A DNA stretch of 64,000 bases from a bacterium (GTDB lineage: Bacteria; Myxococcota_A; Bradymonadia; UBA7976; UBA1532): positions 212,690 to 276,689 of the forward strand of contig JAUHXC010000009.1 in assembly GCA_030427205.1 (NCBI GenBank). The letters run 5' to 3'. Of the stretch, positions 16,639 to 25,326 are shown in pieces; position 1 is the stretch's first letter; the number at the start of each line of letters is the position of its first letter. The notes beneath the pieces were generated by a model. That model was not told where the DNA came from and ran no database searches. It saw only the letters and a program-made list of their open reading frames with translations. A program made the translations under genes and the position numbers.

Positions 16639-19600
16639 ATGGCCCGCGAGCAGATCACGATCCTGCACCTGTCCGACCTGCGCTTCTGCAAGGGGCACCG
16701 CTTCGGCGAGCCGATCGACAAGGCCGAGGCCGACGACTGGGAGGGGCTGGTCGATCGAATGGACCTGGAGCGGGTGGGGGCGTTCGATCTCATCACGATC
16801 GCGGGCAACCTGACCGAACACGGCCGGGCTAGTGAATTTCGGATGGTGCGGGCCTTCCTCGACGCGATCATGGAGCGGCTGGGGCTCGGCCCACAGCGCG
16901 TGCTGGTTGTGCCCGGGCCGCGGGATGTCAACCTCGCGCTGTGTGAAGGTTACTTCGCGAGCTGCGCCGGCCATGAGATCGAGCCACGGCCGCCGTACTG
17001 GCCCAAGTGGGGGCCCTACGAGCAGTTCTTCTGCGGGCTCTATCAAGCGGTGCCCACGTACACCTTCTTGCCCGACCAGCCGTGGTCGCTCTTTCGGATA
17101 GCTGACCTCGGCCTGCGGGTCGCCGGCCTCAATGCCACGTTGGCCGTCAGTCACCTCGCGCCCGACGGCGTGCGCGAGTTTGGGCAGGCTCAACTGCAGG
17201 CGGGTGCGGGCTTTCTCACCGCGAGGAGCACCGTGCGGGTCGTCCTCTCTGCGACGGATCTCGCGGAGGCGCGAGCCAGTCTGGTCGATCCCCCGACGAG
17301 GCGACCGCCCGATCCGTCCGGCCCGTCGGACGCTGCTGATGGTTGTAGCTACCACGGGGTTGCGTGGCTGTCGGCCGAGACGCCTCCGCGCGATGCAGGC
17401 AGCTGGGCTTCCGTGGTACGGCTGCAGTCACATGGCATCTACAGCATTGATCTGAGCGGCGACCAGCGCACACCCGCCGGCTCGGACCGCCTGCGCTGGT
17501 CGTACCACGTCGGCGAGATCCACGGCCTCGGGAGTATGTATGCGCCGTATCGGCGCAGATGGCATACCCGTTCTGATGCCAGCGGTGAACCCGCCATATC
17601 GCCGCTGTTGGGGTGGGTGCTCGAAGCTGCGGAGCGCCGCGAAGTGGGATCGAGCGTGACGATGGTGGCGGATGCGTCATTCCCGTATGTGCGGGTGACC
17701 CGCGTGCGCGGTGGGGGCTACGAGCACGTGCCCGTGGGGGTCTTCGAGCACGGCATCGAGCGCGTCAGCCTCGACGCCTTCGACCGCGCGGTCCTCCAGC
17801 CCTATCGGGACGCAGATCCCAACTTGCGCGCCTGCGCCGTCGCCCGGCGTCTACCGGTCGATCTGAGCATCCTCGAGCACGCCCGCCGCCTTCGCGTCGA
17901 GCTGCACAGCCTGACGACATGGCGCCAGCTCATCGACTTCGAGCCCTTCGTACACGCGCAGACGAAGCGGTTGCAGACCGATCGGCTCTACCCGTCGAAG
18001 ATCTATGTGACCCAGCGTATGCGTGATGGCTTGTCTGCGGACGAACCCGAGGTGCCCGACGCCCTCGCGGCGGTCGAGTCATGGCTCGGGGACGCGCACA
18101 GCCGCTTCATGCTGGTCCTCGGCAGCTTCGGCACCGGCAAGACTTTCCTGCTGCACGAGCTGGCGCGTCGTATGGGCGAGCGCTGGTCACCGGGAGATCC
18201 CATCCCGCTCTTCATCGAGCTGCGGCACCTGGAGAAGTCCCATGAGGTCAGCGATCTCGTCCTGCAGCAATACTTCCGTGTCGTGGGTGATGGCTTCTCG
18301 GCGGATGCCTTCGACTTCATGTTGGAGAAGGGACGCCTCGTCTTCTTCTTCGACGGCTTCGACGAGCTCGTGCTGCGGCTGACCTACGAGCGCGCGGCGC
18401 ACCACCTCTCGACGCTGATGCAGGCCGCCCGCGGGCATGCCAAGGTCGTCGTCACCTGCCGCACCGAGCACTTCCTCACCGAGCGGGACATCGAGCAGGC
18501 GACGGCGAACACCCTCGGCGAGGCCCCGTTGCTCGAACGGCTCAAGAGTCAGCGCGGGCTGCGCTTCGCCCGGCTCATGCCATTTCGCGAGCCGGAGATT
18601 CGGCGCTTCCTGGTCAACCAGCTCGGCGAGGACGCGGCGCGGGATCGCTTCGATCTCATCCGCGGGGTCAAAGACCTGCTCGGTCTATCGGCCAACCCCC
18701 GCATGCTCAGCCAGATCGCGCAGATGCCCGCCGACCGGCTGCGGGCGGCGGCCGCGCGCACCGGCGAGGCGACGGCGGCCGATCTCTACGAGCAGCTGAT
18801 CCAGTGGTGGCTGGAGAACGAGGTCGCCCGCAAGGAGCCTACCCGGGGCGCTGTGGCGGCGCTCGGCTCCAGCGCCTGTCGGGCGGCCGTGGTCCGGCTG
18901 GCGCTGCGCCTGTGGCGGCAGACCGAGCCGACGGTCGGGCTGGAGGAATTGGAGAGCGAGGTCAAATCCGTCCTCCGGCAGCTCGCCGAGCAGCGCCGTG
19001 GGACGAGCCCGCAGGCCGACGAGGCGGCGCATCAGGTGGGCTCGGGCACGCTGCTGGTGCGTGACGAGCACGCCCGGTTCCGGTTCGTGCATCTGTCGGT
19101 GCAGGAGTATCTGGTCGCCCGGCACATCGCCGATGCGTTCGCTGATGGCGAGCCGATGCCGGTGGCTCTCGACCACGACGTGTGCTCCGGGCTGATGCTG
19201 CAGTTCCTCGAAGACCTGGTGTCTGCAGACGCGCTCACCGGGTGGGTCACCCGGATCTTGTGGGATCTGCCCAAGGCGGGGGTCTGCGGGCCGGCGCTGG
19301 AGAACGCCCTCAGCTTGCTCGATCGTGAGGTGGTCGACGTCGAGCGCCCGCTGGAGCTGGCTGGCCAGGACCTGCGTGGCCGACCTGGCCTACGCGACCT
19401 CGACCTGCGCAACGCCGACCTGCGTGGCGCCAATCTGGCCGGTGTCGATCTCTCTGGCATGGACCTTTCGGGCGCGAATCTGGCCGGCGCGGATTTCAGT
19501 CGTGCGCGGCTGGTTCAAGCACGTTTGCATGGCGGGGTGCTGACGGACGCCGACTTTACTCGAGCCGCCATGCTCGGGGTGGGGTTGAGCGACGAGCAAG

Positions 19601-21645
19601 TGGAGTCCATCCGTGGCGTGGCCATCGCGGTGGACCTGTCCCGAGCAACCCCCGAATATGGTCACCGCGGGGATGAGGTCGCCACGGTCGCTCTCGACAG
19701 CGCGCGCGGATTGCTCTACGCCGCCCATTGGTCGGGCGCCTTGGTGGTATGGGATGTTGAAACGGGGCGGGTGGTCGGTGTGGGGATGGGGGTCGCGCGG
19801 CCGATCGGAATGCTGGTGAGCGATGACGGTAGATGGCTGTTCGTCGTCGGCCGCCACAGTCAGGCGTGTGTGATGGATGCTGTTGCGCTGACAGTGGTGT
19901 CGGCGTTCGATCTGCCGCGTGGCTGCGAGCGTGTCTCCGCGATGGCCATCGGTCCGAATGGGGGGGCCGTTGCGCTTGCTCTGGACGATGCGCAGGTTGC
20001 GGTCTGGCAGCTGGGCGATGCGTGTCGACGCTCACTGCATACGGTCGATATTGAAACGATCACCAGCATTGCATTCGATTCGACGGAGGACCACCTCGTC
20101 GCCGCTAGCGATACAGGGCGATTGAAGACCCTTCGTCTCAACAACGGTTGGTATGCCGATGAACATCTGATGGGAATGCGTGGCCTCGTACTCTCGTCCG
20201 ATGCGCGGTTCGTAGCTGGCCACATGAGCGAGGTGGCAATCGTCATCGAGCGGGAGACTCGTGCGACGATCGGCGAGTGGCCGGCCCTGGTCGAGGCCCG
20301 CTTCGACGCGCTCGCTCGCGACGGCTCGGTGGCTTTGCTGGTGCGCGGGTCCCGAGAGAGCGTTGTGTGCGATGCCGGTAGCGGCGCTCTAGCGTTGTCG
20401 CTCGCGAGCGACTACAACCTGTCCACGATCCCCGGACGACAGCATGCACTTGGTGACGGGCCCACACTCGCATGCGCGATGGGCGATGGCGGGCTGGCCT
20501 ACGCACGGCCTGACGGGGTTGCCTTCCTCGACGCCGGCCGTCGGGGCATCGCGCAGATCGCCCTCTCACCGGATCTGACCGAGGTGGCATGGTCGACGAC
20601 AGCGGGCGCCATCGTGCGCTGCCGCCTGCGCGGCGAGCGCCGACCGGCCGTGGACTTCTCTGGCTTTCGGAATGGAGGGGTGGTGGTCTTCTCGGCGCCC
20701 GGCGTCTTGTACGCGAGCGACGCAAATGCTGGGATCCGGTGCGATGTGGCTCAAGACCTTGAACGGAGCCCGACCCTTCGGAGGGGGGCTGTGGACCCGC
20801 ACCGCCGACCCCATCGCATGGCCGTCGACCGGGAGAGGCTGCGTCTGGTACTCCTCTCGGCGGACGGCGTCGGTGTGGTCTGGTCGCTCGCCTCGGGCGA
20901 GAGAGTGCACACCGACGCAGAGGCAGCGTCCTTCGCGCTGGGTGAACTCAGCCGCGATGGCTCGGCCTTCGGCTCGGCCAGTCTCCTCACTCAGTTCGAC
21001 CGCGGCAAGGCATGTCGCATCACCCGACGGCCGACGCTCCCTGGCGCGTCGGCCCCACGAAGCTGGTCACTGCGCGAGCAAGTCACTGCGCTCGCCATCG
21101 ACGCGACCGACGCCGTCGCTGGCCTCTGGAACGGCCACCTGACCGCCCTGATCGACGCCGAAGACGACCCGATCTGGACCGTGTCGGCCCACCCCACCGA
21201 GATCACCTGCATCGACCTCGACCCCTCAGCGCCGCGCATCGCCTCCGCCGCCGCCGACGGATCCCTGCGCCTCACCGACCGGGTGACCGGCGCGCTCATC
21301 TGGCAGACCACCGCCCACCTCGGCGCGGTCGCCTGCCTCACCATCAGCGACGACGGCACCCGCATCGCCACCGGCGGCCACGACGGCCTCGTGCGCCTGT
21401 GGAACACCGCCGACGGCGCCCTGCTCGGCACGCTGCTCGCCACCAGCGAATGCTCGGCCATCATCGCGCCCGACGGCACCTTCCGCGCCTGGGGCGACGT
21501 CTCGCACGACATCTGGTTCTCGGCGGGCCAGGTCCGCTACTCGGTGGAAGACATCGAGCGCGTCAGCGGCCGCTCGCTGCGCATCCCCGACGACGGCACG
21601 CCGTTCCCATGGGGCAGGGGACCCGAGCCGGCCTGGCTGGCGTGA
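16639..21645 (+). CDS. STAND protein: degenerate metallophosphatase - NACHT - pentapeptide - WD40
   Basis: A 1668-residue protein starting at ATG 16639 after GGAGAG. Residues 1-230 have the layout of a calcineurin-like phosphoesterase, but metal ligands are replaced: SDLRF for SDLHF (Arg15), GNLTE for GDLTE (Asn57) and PGPRD for PGNHD (Pro94-Arg95). The NACHT NTPase has a Walker A (GSFGTGKT, about 494-501), a Walker B of NACHT style (VFFFDGFDEL, about 567-576) and CRTEHF. Residues 906-985 are pentapeptide repeats (ADLRGANLAGVDLSG). From about 1000 to 1640 come WD40 repeats (VVWDVETG, VRLWNTADG). No signal peptide or membrane segment is seen, so it is cytoplasmic. In known bacterial NACHT proteins, ligand sensing by C-terminal repeats drives oligomerisation and activates the N-terminal effector. 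The inactive-looking effector here is unusual. The target and partner are unknown. Confidence 0.9.
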   Translation: MAREQITILHLSDLRFCKGHRFGEPIDKAEADDWEGLVDRMDLERVGAFDLITIAGNLTEHGRASEFRMVRAFLDAIMERLGLGPQRVLVVPGPRDVNLALCEGYFASCAGHEIEPRPPYWPKWGPYEQFFCGLYQAVPTYTFLPDQPWSLFRIADLGLRVAGLNATLAVSHLAPDGVREFGQAQLQAGAGFLTARSTVRVVLSATDLAEARASLVDPPTRRPPDPSGPSDAADGCSYHGVAWLSAETPPRDAGSWASVVRLQSHGIYSIDLSGDQRTPAGSDRLRWSYHVGEIHGLGSMYAPYRRRWHTRSDASGEPAISPLLGWVLEAAERREVGSSVTMVADASFPYVRVTRVRGGGYEHVPVGVFEHGIERVSLDAFDRAVLQPYRDADPNLRACAVARRLPVDLSILEHARRLRVELHSLTTWRQLIDFEPFVHAQTKRLQTDRLYPSKIYVTQRMRDGLSADEPEVPDALAAVESWLGDAHSRFMLVLGSFGTGKTFLLHELARRMGERWSPGDPIPLFIELRHLEKSHEVSDLVLQQYFRVVGDGFSADAFDFMLEKGRLVFFFDGFDELVLRLTYERAAHHLSTLMQAARGHAKVVVTCRTEHFLTERDIEQATANTLGEAPLLERLKSQRGLRFARLMPFREPEIRRFLVNQLGEDAARDRFDLIRGVKDLLGLSANPRMLSQIAQMPADRLRAAAARTGEATAADLYEQLIQWWLENEVARKEPTRGAVAALGSSACRAAVVRLALRLWRQTEPTVGLEELESEVKSVLRQLAEQRRGTSPQADEAAHQVGSGTLLVRDEHARFRFVHLSVQEYLVARHIADAFADGEPMPVALDHDVCSGLMLQFLEDLVSADALTGWVTRILWDLPKAGVCGPALENALSLLDREVVDVERPLELAGQDLRGRPGLRDLDLRNADLRGANLAGVDLSGMDLSGANLAGADFSRARLVQARLHGGVLTDADFTRAAMLGVGLSDEQVESIRGVAIAVDLSRATPEYGHRGDEVATVALDSARGLLYAAHWSGALVVWDVETGRVVGVGMGVARPIGMLVSDDGRWLFVVGRHSQACVMDAVALTVVSAFDLPRGCERVSAMAIGPNGGAVALALDDAQVAVWQLGDACRRSLHTVDIETITSIAFDSTEDHLVAASDTGRLKTLRLNNGWYADEHLMGMRGLVLSSDARFVAGHMSEVAIVIERETRATIGEWPALVEARFDALARDGSVALLVRGSRESVVCDAGSGALALSLASDYNLSTIPGRQHALGDGPTLACAMGDGGLAYARPDGVAFLDAGRRGIAQIALSPDLTEVAWSTTAGAIVRCRLRGERRPAVDFSGFRNGGVVVFSAPGVLYASDANAGIRCDVAQDLERSPTLRRGAVDPHRRPHRMAVDRERLRLVLLSADGVGVVWSLASGERVHTDAEAASFALGELSRDGSAFGSASLLTQFDRGKACRITRRPTLPGASAPRSWSLREQVTALAIDATDAVAGLWNGHLTALIDAEDDPIWTVSAHPTEITCIDLDPSAPRIASAAADGSLRLTDRVTGALIWQTTAHLGAVACLTISDDGTRIATGGHDGLVRLWNTADGALLGTLLATSECSAIIAPDGTFRAWGDVSHDIWFSAGQVRYSVEDIERVSGRSLRIPDDGTPFPWGRGPEPAWLA

Positions 21646-21660
21646 TCGACCTCGCGCAGC

Positions 21661-22140
21661 TCATGGCTTCAGCGGCCCCTCGACGGGGCCGTCGCGCTCG
21701 ACCGGCCCCCGCGCGAGCAGCCGCGCGTAGTGCTCACGCACCTTCTCCGGATCGAAGGTCAGCAGCGTGCCGCCCGACGCGAAGTGCTGGCCGAAGAGCT
21801 TGCCCACCGCCCAGGTGCTCGCCGCGCCCATGGCGCCGGTGGTGGCGATGCCGGCGAACCAGCCGACCGCAGGGATTGCCCGGGCCACCGTCGCGCCGGT
21901 CATCGCCGAGAGGCTGCCGCCCACCAGCGAGGTCAGGATCGAGCGCGCCCGCTCGGCCTCGAAGGGCACGCCATACACCCCCGCCAGCCGGTGGATGAGC
22001 TTGAGCTGCACCGCGAAGATGAGCCCCGCGTCGACCAGCGGCAGGGGCAGCAGCGCGGGGACCACCGCGCCCATCGCGTAGCGCTGCACGATGCGCTCGG
22101 CCTCGACGGCGGGCGCTCCCAGTTCAGACGGCGCGCTCAA
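21661..22140 (-). CDS. DUF697-type membrane protein (YcjF-like), last gene of the MACPF operon
   Basis: A 159-residue protein. The TTG start at 22140 overlaps the TGA of the MACPF gene (TTGA), and GGAGG lies 8 bases before it, which decides the start. The sequence has the small-residue-rich hydrophobic stretches and the QLKLIHRLAGVYG motif of DUF697 proteins, which in other bacteria are fused to or partnered with dynamin-like or Era-like GTPases. Hydrophobic segments lie at about 24-47, 70-95 and 98-118, suggesting membrane association. A stop in frame with a closely packed operon implies co-expression with the pore-former candidate. It could be an immunity, anchoring or membrane-remodelling partner; this is inference. 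It converges with the NACHT gene, with 15 bases between the stops. Confidence 0.82.
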   Translation of the reverse strand: MSAPSELGAPAVEAERIVQRYAMGAVVPALLPLPLVDAGLIFAVQLKLIHRLAGVYGVPFEAERARSILTSLVGGSLSAMTGATVARAIPAVGWFAGIATTGAMGAASTWAVGKLFGQHFASGGTLLTFDPEKVREHYARLLARGPVERDGPVEGPLKP

Positions 22141-23654
22141 TCGAAGAACCTCCAGTCTTCGACGTAGCGGCCCACCAGGAACCGCGGGTAGCCCGGGTCG
22201 ACCCGGCAGCTGACCATGTCGAAGCGCACGTACTGATCGCCGACGAAGAAGTAGACCTTGCCGTTGCCCCAGTAGATGGCGGCGTCGAGGCGGTCGTAAT
22301 GCAGCCCCGGCCAGCGCTCGGGCACCGACTGCGGGTAGCCGGCATCGGCCCGGCCGGCGGCGAGGTCGAAGCGCACGTAGCGCTGCCCGCAGAAGAAGTA
22401 GGCGGTGCGCGCATCGGTCGACACCGCCGCGTCGATGCGATCGAAGTCGACCCCGGGCCAGGCGTCGGCGATGGCCCGCGGGTAGCCGTCGAGCACGCTG
22501 CCGGTGCGCGGATCGAACGCGAGGACCTTGTCGCGGCGGAAGAGGTGCAGCACCGGCGGCGCGCCGTCGCGGCCGCCCGAGACGAACGCGGCGTCGGCCC
22601 GCTCGAAGCCGGTGCCGGCCAGCGCGGGCCAGCGGGTGGCGATGGGCTGCGCCGGCGTGCTGCGCCCCGCCGCGAGCTCGTAGGTGAAGTGATCGTCGCC
22701 GCGCAGGAACCAGATGCGGCCGTCGTAGTGAAAGACCGACGCGACCGGCGCGAAGGTATAGGCCTCGTGATACGCCGTCTGCAGCGCCGCCGCCGCCGCG
22801 CCGTCTTCGAGCACCGTCCAGATGCCCTGCACCTCGACGTCGATGACCTGCGGGTTGCTCTTCACCGTGGCCAGCCAGGCGTTGTAGCGCGCCTCGTCGA
22901 GCGAGCTCATCGCCGCGAGGGCCAGCTCGTCGCCGCCCTTGCCGAGCACGGTGCAGCTCGAGTTCGAGACCACCTTCTCCCGGGTCGAGGCCAGATCGCT
23001 CGACGCCGAGCCGCCGTAGCTCGTGCTCAGCGCCGCCTGGATCTGGCTCTTGTCGACGCCGGCGGCCTTGGCGACGCTGAAGACGAGGTTGGCCTGCCCG
23101 CCGACCCACGCCCGGCGCACGACGTGGGTGCCGAAGCGCTCGAAGAAGCGGTCGTAGGCCCGCCGATGCGTCGGCGAGAAGGGGGTCGGCACCGGCAGGT
23201 CGAAGGTCTCGGCGGGGATGCGGGTCAGATCGGGCACATAGACCGCCCACAGCGGCACGCACGAGCCGCGCACCGCGTAGTACGACTCCTCCTCGCTGCG
23301 CACCTCGGAGAGCTGGCCGGCGTTGACGTCGACGTTGACCGGGCCGGTGCCCGCCGTCAGTCGGGTATCGACGCTCATGCGCTCGTCGAAGCGGCCCCAC
23401 GACTCCTCGATGATGACCTGATTGAGCGCCCGCCGGCCGGGCATCGGCGGGCTGTCGTTGACCGCGTAGCCCCGCGGCACGCGGTAGGTCTCGCCGGTCT
23501 CGCGCGAGGTGTAGGTGCGCCAGCCGGCGCGGGGCACGAGCACCGGCCGCAGGCTGTAGGCCTGACGCGGCCGCAGGTGCACCCCGCGCCCGACCACGTC
23601 GAGGCCCACCAGCGGGGCGACGTCGCCGGCGCGCAGGCGTTCGGTCTCACTCAT
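22137..23654 (-). CDS. MACPF (perforin-like) protein with C-terminal hemopexin propeller
   Basis: A 505-residue protein. Residues about 90-290 form a membrane-attack-complex/perforin domain carrying the family signature Y-x6-F-G-T-H (YDRFFERFGTHVV, about 166-178). Flanking Gly/Ser-rich stretches are compatible with membrane-inserting hairpins. Residues 300-505 contain four hemopexin-like blades (for example YFFCGQRYVRFDLAAG and VYFFVGDQYVRFDM), a beta-propeller used elsewhere for ligand binding. No signal peptide is evident, so release would need lysis or another route, or it acts inside the cell. The ATG start overlaps the end of the protease gene by 8 bases (23647-23654), so the two are translationally coupled. 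MACPF proteins oligomerise into pores. Activation by the neighbouring protease is an inference. Confidence 0.92.
   Translation of the reverse strand: MSETERLRAGDVAPLVGLDVVGRGVHLRPRQAYSLRPVLVPRAGWRTYTSRETGETYRVPRGYAVNDSPPMPGRRALNQVIIEESWGRFDERMSVDTRLTAGTGPVNVDVNAGQLSEVRSEEESYYAVRGSCVPLWAVYVPDLTRIPAETFDLPVPTPFSPTHRRAYDRFFERFGTHVVRRAWVGGQANLVFSVAKAAGVDKSQIQAALSTSYGGSASSDLASTREKVVSNSSCTVLGKGGDELALAAMSSLDEARYNAWLATVKSNPQVIDVEVQGIWTVLEDGAAAAALQTAYHEAYTFAPVASVFHYDGRIWFLRGDDHFTYELAAGRSTPAQPIATRWPALAGTGFERADAAFVSGGRDGAPPVLHLFRRDKVLAFDPRTGSVLDGYPRAIADAWPGVDFDRIDAAVSTDARTAYFFCGQRYVRFDLAAGRADAGYPQSVPERWPGLHYDRLDAAIYWGNGKVYFFVGDQYVRFDMVSCRVDPGYPRFLVGRYVEDWRFFD
22149..22153 (-). promoter_or_regulatory. Ribosome-binding site deciding the TTG start of the DUF697 gene
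   Basis: GGAGG on the minus strand lies inside the last codons of the MACPF gene, 8 bases before the TTG at 22140. This supports a rare TTG start and translational coupling. Confidence 0.75.
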
Positions 23655-25047
23655 CGCTGGTCTCCCTGTATCGCGAGAGGCTGTCGGCGCGGTCGGCGGA
23701 GATACGATAGCGCGCCAGCAGCTCGGCGGTCTCGGCCGCGACCGCGTCGGCGTCGAAGACGGCCATGCCGCCGCCGTTGGTCTCGATGCGCACCCGCCCG
23801 CGGGCGCCGTCGAGCAGCGCGGCGAGGTGGGGCAGATCGCGCGGCACGACGCCGTCGACGCTGGCGATGACCCGATCGGCGAAGCGGGCGTAGCCCTGGT
23901 TGAGCCGGTGGGCGAGCACCTTCGAGATGACCAGCGCCTCGTGCCGCTCGGCGCTGCGCATGGCGCGGGCGTAGAGCAGCACCATCTCGCGCGGCGCCTC
24001 GCGCAGCTTGTTCCAGGTCTGCAGGTAGTCGAGCCCCAGCGGCTGGATGACCAGCCCGCCGTAGATCAGCCAGTCGGGCACGACGTCGTGGCGATCCCGC
24101 GGCACCAGCGAGGCGTCGGGGGCCAGCGTCAGCTCGGCGGTGAAGCGCTCGCCGTCGCGCAAGACCTCGAGGCTGATGCCATCGCCCACGTGCGCCCGGC
24201 TCAAGGCGACGCCCAGGCCGGTGCGCAGGCCGCCGTCCCAGGTGATGGTGCCGTTGGCCGCGATGGCGTGGCCGTCGATGCGCAGCAGCACGTCGTCGAC
24301 CTGCAGGTGGCCCGCCGCGGAGCCCTCGTGACCGATCTCGACCACCCGCACGCCCTCGACGCCGTCGGGCATGCCCAGCGCGGCGCGCAGCGTCGGGTTC
24401 TCGGTCGTCTGCAGCCGGATGCCCAGCGCCGGCGCGTCGGTCGGGCGCCCCTGCTCGACGGCGTCGAGGAAGCGCCGCACGAGCACGCTGGGCACGAGAT
24501 AGCCGATGCCGTCGGCGTCGCGCCGCTTCTGAAACGCGATGCCCACCAGCCGCCCGCGGCCGTCGTAGGCCGGCCCGCCGCTGTTGCCGGGGTTGATCGC
24601 CGCGTCGACGGTGATGGCCAGCAGGCGCCGATGGGAGTGGGTGTAGTTGCTCAGCTCGATGCGTGAGACGACGCCCTCGGTGTACGAGACCTCTTCGCCG
24701 CCGACGGGGAAGCCGACGACGACCACCTCGTCCCGCCGCTTGGGCAGCTCGCCCAGGGTCGCGGGGTGGGTGGCCTCGGCGAAGGTCGGATCGTCGATCG
24801 CCAGCAGCGCCAGATCGCAGTCGTGGGCCGTCGCCACCACCCGGGCGACGAACTTGCGCGGGTGGGTCGCCGTCTGCACCTGCACGAAGGTGGCGTCGGC
24901 GACGACGTGGGCCCCGGTCAGGATGCGCCCGTCGGCGAGCACTACGCCCGAGCCGGTGCTCGACGTCGGGCTCTGCATTTGCCACGGGCAGTCGTAGTCG
25001 GGGCGCTGGACGGTGGCGAGCACGCGCACCACCTGCTGCGGCGTCAT
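23647..25047 (-). CDS. HtrA/Deg-type trypsin-like serine protease with PDZ domain
   Basis: A 466-residue protein. The start ATG at 25047 follows GGAGA; a longer frame upstream has no signal peptide and is less likely. The chymotrypsin-fold triad is intact: His47 (TGAHVV), Asp78 (HDCDLALL) and Ser156 (INPGNSGGP). A PDZ domain spans about 195-290 (VEGVRVVEIGHEGSAAGHL). Residues 300-430 form a further C-terminal region, not confidently recognised, that may be a second degenerate PDZ. There is no export signal, which is unlike periplasmic DegP and like the cytosolic trypsin-like proteases found in bacterial conflict operons. It is the first gene of a three-gene operon with the MACPF and DUF697 genes. 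It is likely to cleave a partner, possibly the MACPF protein. General protein quality control is the alternative. Confidence 0.9.
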   Translation of the reverse strand: MTPQQVVRVLATVQRPDYDCPWQMQSPTSSTGSGVVLADGRILTGAHVVADATFVQVQTATHPRKFVARVVATAHDCDLALLAIDDPTFAEATHPATLGELPKRRDEVVVVGFPVGGEEVSYTEGVVSRIELSNYTHSHRRLLAITVDAAINPGNSGGPAYDGRGRLVGIAFQKRRDADGIGYLVPSVLVRRFLDAVEQGRPTDAPALGIRLQTTENPTLRAALGMPDGVEGVRVVEIGHEGSAAGHLQVDDVLLRIDGHAIAANGTITWDGGLRTGLGVALSRAHVGDGISLEVLRDGERFTAELTLAPDASLVPRDRHDVVPDWLIYGGLVIQPLGLDYLQTWNKLREAPREMVLLYARAMRSAERHEALVISKVLAHRLNQGYARFADRVIASVDGVVPRDLPHLAALLDGARGRVRIETNGGGMAVFDADAVAAETAELLARYRISADRADSLSRYRETSDE

Positions 25048-25326
25048 CGGATTCTCCGGTCGATTCGCGGCAGATCGAGGGTCGCCCGCCCGCGCGGCGG
25101 ACGCAAGCCCTGCCATGCCCTAAAGTAGAGGCGACGAGCCGGGCGGCTTCGACGGCTCTCTGGTGTATATGTATCGGATATCCTCCGAACAGATCGCGGG
25201 GCTTCGTGCGTCTCCGGTGCGATACTCGGTTGATGTACTTACGGTGTTAGCCAGAAGAGTTGATGCATTGCCCCGCGCGATTCGCTAAGCTCGATCGCGA
25301 GAGGGGAGAATTGGCGTGCCTGTACG
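25048..25326. other. Divergent intergenic region between protease operon and kinase operon
   Basis: This 279-base spacer should hold promoters for both the minus-strand protease-MACPF operon and the plus-strand kinase operon. Its middle (about 25160-25270) is visibly richer in A/T than the genes, as expected for promoter DNA. I could not settle on a -35/-10 pair. A GGGGAG sequence at about 25302-25307 could serve the kinase gene but is far from the ATG at 25327. Confidence 0.5.

Noticed and set aside
21661..23400. A 579-residue minus-strand frame ending in the DUF697 region
   Set aside because: Everything before 22140 in this frame lacks domain structure and overlaps the MACPF gene. The TTG with GGAGG at 22149-22153 explains a short DUF697 protein better.
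22299..23870. Plus-strand open frame opposite the MACPF gene
   Set aside because: The minus strand carries the MACPF signature, hemopexin repeats and coupled starts. The plus frame is Arg/Ala-rich with no domain.
16639..25047. The conflict-gene island considered as an integrated mobile element
   Set aside because: No integrase, transposase, tRNA gene or flanking direct repeat is visible, so mobility is not supported despite the different codon use.
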